From contig JANJTC010000005.1 in assembly GCA_024711325.1 (NCBI GenBank), positions 310,001-374,000 on the forward strand: DNA of 64,000 bases, given 5' to 3'. The notes under the pieces were generated by a model. That model saw nothing but the letters and a program-made list of their open reading frames with translations, was not told where the DNA came from and searched no databases. A program made the position numbers and the translations under genes. Position 1 is the first letter of the stretch, and every line of letters starts with the position of its first letter. This DNA comes from Bacteriovoracaceae bacterium (GTDB lineage: Bacteria; Bdellovibrionota; Bacteriovoracia; Bacteriovoracales; Bacteriovoracaceae). Positions 58,566 to 64,000 of the stretch are shown here, piece by piece.

Positions 58566-59741
58566 ATGCTTGTGCTTAATCCGCAGAATGGTAGTCTCAA
58601 GCCCATGAAAGTACAATTGGCCACTGAGGAAGATGTTTTCCAGATTTCTCAGCTCTATTTTGATGTGTATCAGGGAACTTATCCCGATCCTTTGATGAAG
58701 GATTTTTTTCTCATTCGGGAATTTATTAAATCGGAAGCGGGCTTCTGGTTTATCACTAAAAATGAAAAGCAAGAGGTCGTGGCCTCGGTTCTTGCGGCCT
58801 ACGATAAAGAAAATTTAATTGCCAAGGCCTTTGGTGCAGTCGTGAGAAACGAGTGCCGGGGTCATGGTGTCATGGAAGAGCTTCTTTCTTTTGGGATTAA
58901 TTTTCTGAGAGAGAAAACTCAAGGTGTGGATGTTATTTACTCCACCACTAGAACGGTTAATGAGGCCGCTCAAACACTAACGGAAAAATTAGGATTTAAA
59001 AAATTGGGTATCTTCCCCAATGCCCACCGAACCAATGATTATGAGACACATTGTCTCACGGCGATTGTTTATCCTTCGGCCCTGGCAAAAAGGCATACGA
59101 ACTATAAAATTCATCATGAACTGGCCTCTCTGTATAATGTTGTCCAAAACGAAGTCGGTTTGGATCCTTTGGAGTCGATTATTCCAGAAAAGCCTTCTAA
59201 GGTGTTGTTGCCACCGGGAGAGCTTGAGGTGGTCAAATCACCGAAGTTTGTCACTTATCGTTACAATCATTTGAAGGCTGATAAAAAATTGGAATTTGAG
59301 TTTTTTCCATTTCATCAGCCTAATTTGATGATTATCTCACCTGATCAATCGATTGAACTCTTTTGTCATCTCTCTGCGGTCGACGGTTATTGTGTCATCG
59401 TGGGTGGTAAAATGCCTCCTAATCAGGATTTTACGGAACTCTTTTTAAGCGCTAATAAATTATTAAGAGATGCGGGAGCACGTTATATCGAGGTCATTGT
59501 AAGGTCAGATCGTCCCAAAATTCTGGAGAGTGTTCTCCGGGCGAAGTTCATTCCTTGTGGCCTCTTTCCCTCTTTCCAACAAATTGGAGATAAACGTTAT
59601 GACTTTGCAGTCTTTAGCCGCTCCTTTGAAATCTTTGATTTTCAGAATGTGAAACTCAAAGGCATGAATCAGGTTTATCTGGAAGAATACTTTAAGGCCT
59701 GGAAGCGCATGTCTTTAAATCCTAAACTACTAAAAGTATGA
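58566..59741 (+). CDS. GNAT acetyltransferase with second C-terminal domain
   Basis: 391 residues; AAGGTAGAGGT precedes the ATG at 58566, and an ATG at 58605 is a possible later start. The first about 165 residues are a GNAT with motif A AFGAVVRNECRGHGVMEELLSFG. The second half (about 225-390) has a GNAT-like beta layout (FTELFLSANKLLRDAGARYIEVIV, RAKFIPCGLFPSF), so it may be a duplicated or pseudo-GNAT domain. It is first in a three-gene operon and overlaps the LuxE-like gene by 4 bases. It probably N- or O-acylates a small molecule made by the rest of the operon. Confidence 0.75.
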   Translation: MLVLNPQNGSLKPMKVQLATEEDVFQISQLYFDVYQGTYPDPLMKDFFLIREFIKSEAGFWFITKNEKQEVVASVLAAYDKENLIAKAFGAVVRNECRGHGVMEELLSFGINFLREKTQGVDVIYSTTRTVNEAAQTLTEKLGFKKLGIFPNAHRTNDYETHCLTAIVYPSALAKRHTNYKIHHELASLYNVVQNEVGLDPLESIIPEKPSKVLLPPGELEVVKSPKFVTYRYNHLKADKKLEFEFFPFHQPNLMIISPDQSIELFCHLSAVDGYCVIVGGKMPPNQDFTELFLSANKLLRDAGARYIEVIVRSDRPKILESVLRAKFIPCGLFPSFQQIGDKRYDFAVFSRSFEIFDFQNVKLKGMNQVYLEEYFKAWKRMSLNPKLLKV

Positions 59742-60847
59742 ATACCCACTTCACTCAGGATTTATTAAACTCCGATCCCTTCGACAAATCTTTGGAAGCA
59801 AAAGAACTATTTCTTAAGAGCTTCAAAGAGAATGCTCTTCATCATTATAAAAAACATGAGTTCACTCGAAAGCTTTGGAATAAGCTAGGCTTTCACCCTG
59901 ATCAGTTGTTAACGGAAGATGATCTATCTTTAGTGCCTGGAACCATGGTTCACTTGTTTAAAGAGCATGAATTCTGCTCCGTCCCCAGGGAAGAGCTGGT
60001 GCTGACCTTGACCAGCTCAGGCACGGGCGGCCAAAAGTCCCGGCAGTTTTTGGATCAAAAAAGCCTGGATAATGTGAAGAAGCTTGCTCTGGCAATTCAT
60101 CAATCTCTGGGAATGGCGAGTCCTAAAGAATATAACTACCTGTGTTTTACTTATGATCCTGCGGTCGCCAATGATTTAGGAACTGCCTTTACCGATGAGC
60201 TTTTGACCAATTTTACAGGAAAAAAAGAAGTCTATTATGCCATTCAGTTTGATCCTAAGCTGAATGATTTTGTTTTAAATGATGAAGGGGTGGTGGAGAC
60301 CTTAAAACGTTTTGCCGCATCCGGAATTCCTACCCGAATACTGGGATTTCCCGCTCTTCTGTATGAGGTGATTGAAAAACATCAAATCGAGTTAAAGCTG
60401 GGAGATGATTCCTGGCTTCAAACCGGTGGCGGATGGAAAGGTAAGGCCGATAAAGAAATTCCTAAAAAAGAATTCAGACAGTTTATTTTTAAACATTTGG
60501 GAATTCCTGAGAAAAATCAAAGAGATCTTTTTGGAATGGTTGAACACGGTATCCCTTACGTCGACTGCGATAAAGGAAACCTGCATATTCCAAATTATGC
60601 GCGGGTTTATATCCGGTCACCTTTTGATTTATCTTTGAGACCTAAAGGAGAGCGCGGTCTGCTTCATTTTTTATGCTCGTATAATTTCAGCTATCCCGCT
60701 CCGAGTTTACTCACAACAGATTATGGAAGAATAGGTGAATGTGATTGTGGGCTTGGAACTGACATCCTCATTCTGGAAGGCCGGGCGGGAGTTTCCAAGC
60801 ATAAGGGATGCGCTTTGAAGGCGCTTGAACTATTGGAGAAAAACTAA
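59738..60847 (+). CDS. LuxE-like acyl-protein synthetase / acyltransferase
   Basis: 369 residues, the size of LuxE. Acyl-adenylate region TSSGTGGQKS (Ser93-Gly98 and on) plus the LuxE/PaaK-family layout, and a C-terminal block with DYGRIGECDCG and GRAGVSKHKGCALKALELL. LuxE activates a fatty or other acid with ATP and passes it to a Cys of the reductase LuxC. It overlaps the GNAT gene by 4 bases and the LuxC-like gene by 1 base (TAATG), so the products are almost certainly made in fixed ratio. Confidence 0.8.
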   Translation: MNTHFTQDLLNSDPFDKSLEAKELFLKSFKENALHHYKKHEFTRKLWNKLGFHPDQLLTEDDLSLVPGTMVHLFKEHEFCSVPREELVLTLTSSGTGGQKSRQFLDQKSLDNVKKLALAIHQSLGMASPKEYNYLCFTYDPAVANDLGTAFTDELLTNFTGKKEVYYAIQFDPKLNDFVLNDEGVVETLKRFAASGIPTRILGFPALLYEVIEKHQIELKLGDDSWLQTGGGWKGKADKEIPKKEFRQFIFKHLGIPEKNQRDLFGMVEHGIPYVDCDKGNLHIPNYARVYIRSPFDLSLRPKGERGLLHFLCSYNFSYPAPSLLTTDYGRIGECDCGLGTDILILEGRAGVSKHKGCALKALELLEKN

Positions 60848-63246
60848 TGTACTGGTTTGGGAAAGATCTTTCAGTCAATTTTAACTGGCAGAATCCGGAA
60901 TTATGGAAAGATCTGACTTTCAAACGTCAGGCATTTTCTCGCACGAAGCTTGAAAGCATCATTGATTTATTAGATGCTTTTGGAAAGACTTCTTTTCTGG
61001 AGGCACTTCCGGAACTGATCAAGGAATCTGGATTCTCAGAAGTTGAGACCCGTAAAACTCTCGCTCTCTTGCCCGGACTTCTTAAAAAAGAGAATTTGGA
61101 AAAAAGAGTTAAGGCCGAATTTATTCACCCGGAAGTTTTGGACCAATTCACCAAACTTCCCCATGCCCTGGCCAAAACCCGTGCCGTTCCTCAGGGGATT
61201 ATCCTCCACGTGACGGCAGGAAATGTTTTTTTAAGCTGCATTGATTCTCTGATCATGGGTTTTTTAACCAAGAATCTTTCTGTGGTTAAAGTGAGTAGTC
61301 AGAATAAATTCTTTCCCACTTTCTTCGCTGAAAAATTAAAGGCTTTTGATAAGAATAAAATTTTATCAGATAAATTTGCCATTCTTCACTGGAAAGGTGG
61401 AGATCTTCAGGCAGAAACTTTTATTAAATCCAAAGTCCATTCGATCATCGCCTGGGGTGGAGAAGAGATGATCTCTTCTTATAAAAAGGATTTACCTTCA
61501 CATATCAAGTTTTTGGATTTTGGCCCAAAGATTTCTCTGCAAGTGATTTCGCAAGAAGGACTTCTCAATAAGAATTTAAGAAAAGTCGCTCAAAAGATTG
61601 TTTCAGATATTGTTCCTTGGGATCAGTCGGCCTGCGCTTCTCCTCAGAATCTCTATTTGCAAGAAGGAATTAACGAGAGTGAATTATTGCAGGAATTGGA
61701 AAAAGCTTTTCAGGAAGCTCCCATACGTGGTGACATTTCTGAAGATGAGGCGACAGAGATTCTTAAAGAAAAATATCGGGGTTATTATTCAGAACTAATG
61801 GAAGGCGGTAGTGTGGCCTCGGGTTCTGAGTTTCTGCTGCATTTGGAGACTAATAAACTCTTAAAACCGTCTCCGCTTCATCGTTCGCTTATTATTAAAC
61901 GTTACAATGACCTGACTGAACTTTACTCTGTCTTAGAACCATTTTCATACTATCTCCAATCTTGTTCTTATCTTCTTGGAGATAATGAACGGGAAACTTA
62001 TCTTGAGTACCTCGCTATGACAGGTCTCAAACGGTTTGCACCTCTGGGTACCATTACCTGGGGCATGGAAGGAGCACCTCATGACGGGCGTTTTGTTTTA
62101 AGAGAATTAGTTCATTTTATAGGAGATGAAAGAAGAATCCAGGACTATGGAGAAAAAATTCAGACTGTTACTAATTCAACCATTTTGAGGTCGCACTTTG
62201 AAAATACTCCTCACCCCAGAGGATATATCTTCTCTTCTGGAGGAACCACCGGAGAGCCAAAGTTTCTACACTTCAGTTATGAAGAATTCGATTATATGAG
62301 TGATATGCTGGCAGAAAATTTCATCCGTCATGGGGTTCGTCCCGGGATGACAGTGGCCAATCTGTTTGTTGCCGGAAATCTCTGGTCTTCTTTTTTATGT
62401 GTAGAAAAGGCATTGGAAAAAGTTGGTGCGATTCAGTTACCCATAGGAGGAATTTGCTCCAGTGACAATGTCCTGCTTTATCTGAAGAAATTCAAACCTC
62501 AAGTAATCATGGGCATTCCTTCAATGCTTGTGATGAACGCAGAGTACATGGAGACTAGTGGCGAAAAGCTGGAAATCCCAATGGTCTTTTATGCCGGAGA
62601 GGCACTTTCTGAAATTCGCCGGGATTATCTGGAAAATGTTTGGGGAACAAAAGTCTTTGCTTCTGCCGGTTACGCTTCCGTTGATGCCGGAGTGATTGGT
62701 TATCAGTGTCCCTCTTGCGGACCGGGTGAACATCACGTCTTCAGTGATTTAATAGAATTGAATATTCTGGAAGATGAGGCCGTTGTTACCAGTTTGGCCC
62801 GTGAGAGTATGGGGGTTAAAAACTATCGCACAGGTGACAGGATTGAATGGATCGAAAAATGTCAGTGCGGAAGTGAAGATAAGCGCTTCAAGCTTTTAGG
62901 AAGAATCGATAATGTGATTCAAATCTGGTCCTGTCGTTTACTCACCAGTGATGTTGAATCCGCCATGAATGACAAAGGTATCCTGACTTTTCAATTAACT
63001 ATTACCGAGGCCCGTGAGGCCAATTTAGTCCGTGAAAAGCTCCAGATTACTTATGAGAAACCTCATTCCGAAGTTGATGTCGAAATGCTCCTGATTGATA
63101 TCTATCAGCGGTCTCGTGACCTCAAAGACACCCTTAAATTTCAAGAGTTTAAGAAAGATGTGTTAATCAAAGCGGTGGCCTCTGGGGAAATTCCTCGAAA
63201 TCCCAGAACTGGAAAAATAGGGTTGGTAGTCGATCAACGGCGCTAG
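60847..63246 (+). CDS. LuxC acyl-CoA/acyl-protein reductase fused to PaaK-like adenylating domain
   Basis: 799 residues. Residues about 1-400 fit LuxC (aldehyde-dehydrogenase fold) with HVTAGNVFLSCIDSL, AWGGEEMI and the probable catalytic Cys263 in DQSACASPQ. Residues about 440-799 are an AMP-binding PaaK/LuxE-like domain: SSGGTTGEPK (463-472), YAGEALS, SVDAG and YRTGDR (660-665). A zinc-like set is also present, Cys621/624 (CPSC) and Cys672/674 (CQC). The fusion could activate an acid and reduce it to an aldehyde with NADPH in one protein. LuxC proteins elsewhere make the aldehyde for luciferase, but no luxAB gene is present here. The substrate is unknown. Confidence 0.82.
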   Translation: MYWFGKDLSVNFNWQNPELWKDLTFKRQAFSRTKLESIIDLLDAFGKTSFLEALPELIKESGFSEVETRKTLALLPGLLKKENLEKRVKAEFIHPEVLDQFTKLPHALAKTRAVPQGIILHVTAGNVFLSCIDSLIMGFLTKNLSVVKVSSQNKFFPTFFAEKLKAFDKNKILSDKFAILHWKGGDLQAETFIKSKVHSIIAWGGEEMISSYKKDLPSHIKFLDFGPKISLQVISQEGLLNKNLRKVAQKIVSDIVPWDQSACASPQNLYLQEGINESELLQELEKAFQEAPIRGDISEDEATEILKEKYRGYYSELMEGGSVASGSEFLLHLETNKLLKPSPLHRSLIIKRYNDLTELYSVLEPFSYYLQSCSYLLGDNERETYLEYLAMTGLKRFAPLGTITWGMEGAPHDGRFVLRELVHFIGDERRIQDYGEKIQTVTNSTILRSHFENTPHPRGYIFSSGGTTGEPKFLHFSYEEFDYMSDMLAENFIRHGVRPGMTVANLFVAGNLWSSFLCVEKALEKVGAIQLPIGGICSSDNVLLYLKKFKPQVIMGIPSMLVMNAEYMETSGEKLEIPMVFYAGEALSEIRRDYLENVWGTKVFASAGYASVDAGVIGYQCPSCGPGEHHVFSDLIELNILEDEAVVTSLARESMGVKNYRTGDRIEWIEKCQCGSEDKRFKLLGRIDNVIQIWSCRLLTSDVESAMNDKGILTFQLTITEAREANLVREKLQITYEKPHSEVDVEMLLIDIYQRSRDLKDTLKFQEFKKDVLIKAVASGEIPRNPRTGKIGLVVDQRR

Positions 63247-63331
63247 CCCTGTAACCTTTTTATGGGTCAACATTAAATCTGTTGGTAAATAACGTTCCGT
63301 GTTATTTCTTCTCCACTATCCAGGAGAATAT

Positions 63332-64000
63332 ATGAAAACCCTAGCAGTTCTATCTCTCGCCCTAACCATGTCAACCGCTTTTGCGGCCCAGGAGTTTGGG
63401 GGAATCTCATTTCATTCATCCGTTCCTCAGGAGCAGGTAGATGCACTAAAAGTTGATATTAGTTATCTTTATCAAAATCCGGTCACAAAGTCTGATCCCG
63501 AATTTCTGGCCATGAGTGGTCTGCCAGTTGCTGATGGAGCTAATATGCACAACTGGCTGGTGAATCGAGTTAAACACATTATTGGTGAGGGCTTCGAACT
63601 AAATGAAGAAAACATCGCTGTTTGGCTATTCCATAGCTTCCCTAAAACACCGCTACCTGATGCTTTCAAAGAAGTATCTGGAAAAGAAGAAGTTACCACG
63701 ATCATGTCCAATATTGGGACGGCCTTATATCTGGTTGGGAAAAAAGAAGATCTTTTATTCGGTCTTAAGCTCGATGGTGACAAAGTTTACGCTAAATCAT
63801 CACGTGTAGGAATTCTGCAAGTAGGTAAGGGTCTCTTTCTGGAAAGATTCCGTTTAAATAAAGATCTGAATGCTCCTGCAAACTCAGTCTCAAGATTGGG
63901 AACACTTTTCCATGAGGCCCGTCATAGTGATGGTAATAGCGCTCATACAGGATTCACTCATGATATTTGTCCATCAGGTCATGCTTATGAAGGTCACGCT
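63332..64000 (+). CDS. secreted HExxH-motif putative metallopeptidase (3' partial)
   Basis: At least 223 residues, running off the right edge; AGGAG lies 5 bases before the ATG at 63332. A signal peptide (MSTAFAAQ region) indicates export. The mature part has the zinc motif H-E-A-R-H (in LGTLFHEARHSDGN), followed by HTGFTHDICPSGH with more possible ligands. The region before it is alpha/beta with no known domain that I can name. Proteases of this kind are plausible in a predator, but the substrate and the third ligand cannot be seen in the truncated gene. Confidence 0.7.
   Translation, partial: MKTLAVLSLALTMSTAFAAQEFGGISFHSSVPQEQVDALKVDISYLYQNPVTKSDPEFLAMSGLPVADGANMHNWLVNRVKHIIGEGFELNEENIAVWLFHSFPKTPLPDAFKEVSGKEEVTTIMSNIGTALYLVGKKEDLLFGLKLDGDKVYAKSSRVGILQVGKGLFLERFRLNKDLNAPANSVSRLGTLFHEARHSDGNSAHTGFTHDICPSGHAYEGHA

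Noticed and set aside
58566-63246. Bioluminescence operon
   Set aside because: No luxA or luxB homologue occurs in the window, so light production cannot be claimed from LuxC/LuxE-like genes alone.

Overview
The window is about 40% GC, gene-dense, and reads as bacterial chromosome. It has many secreted or lipoprotein genes ending in SAxA, AFA or L-x-S-C type processing sites, several outer-membrane beta-barrels, LuxR/LysR/sigma-54 regulators and a Gram-negative core gene set (engB, accA, yicC, gmk, rel, maeB, ABC-F). Codon use, the mass of unrecognised secreted proteins and the protein style suggest a member of the Bdellovibrionota, probably the Bacteriovorax/Peredibacter side. That placement is inference: there is no rRNA or other decisive marker here. 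I see no insertion sequence, prophage or CRISPR array.

Layout. 1-6210: end of a dienelactone hydrolase, a secreted protein-glutaminase-like protein, a beta-barrel, a LuxR-type membrane regulator, a cytochrome-b561-like/YceI/PAP2 cluster, and a DUF937-TM-OmpA fusion. 6354-8862: a promoter, a cobalamin riboswitch and the anaerobic ribonucleotide reductase genes nrdG-nrdD. 8912-13706: two ferritin-like proteins, a DTW-domain tRNA modification enzyme, a four-repeat secreted protein, a lipoprotein and a degenerate Hint-domain protein. 13720-23025: a PAS histidine kinase, tRNA-Asp, an SDR enzyme, ExoD, TerC, tandem TM2, and TSUP with DUF1634. 23267-28045: a MEDS-domain sensor, a GNAT, and two large envelope proteins. 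28172-36910: a PLP lyase coupled to a GNAT-nitrilase fusion, a Cys/SKEEA repeat protein, carbonic anhydrase divergent from a LysR regulator, a cupin, an MNT/HEPN toxin-antitoxin pair and tRNA-Leu. 36961-41729: epimerase, PlsC-like, EngB, a sigma-54 activator and a FliL-like protein. 41878-49975: a lipoprotein, the housekeeping run accA-yicC-gmk-rel, envelope proteins, DUF218 and RidA. 49985-58500: malic enzyme, a sodium symporter, ABC-F, a secreted toroid-like protein and an AlkB-like dioxygenase. 58566-63246: a tightly coupled three-gene operon (GNAT, LuxE-like, LuxC-PaaK fusion). 63332-end: the start of a secreted HExxH protein.

How the parts work together. The riboswitch should reduce B12-independent dNTP synthesis when cobalamin is plentiful, which predicts a B12-dependent class II reductase elsewhere in the genome. 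The 58566-63246 operon has every part needed to activate a carboxylic acid, pass it to an acyl-enzyme and reduce it to an aldehyde, but has no luciferase. It is the best candidate for an undescribed pathway. A second theme is gene starts without Shine-Dalgarno sequences: six genes have a TANNNT box exactly six bases before ATG, which predicts leaderless mRNAs.
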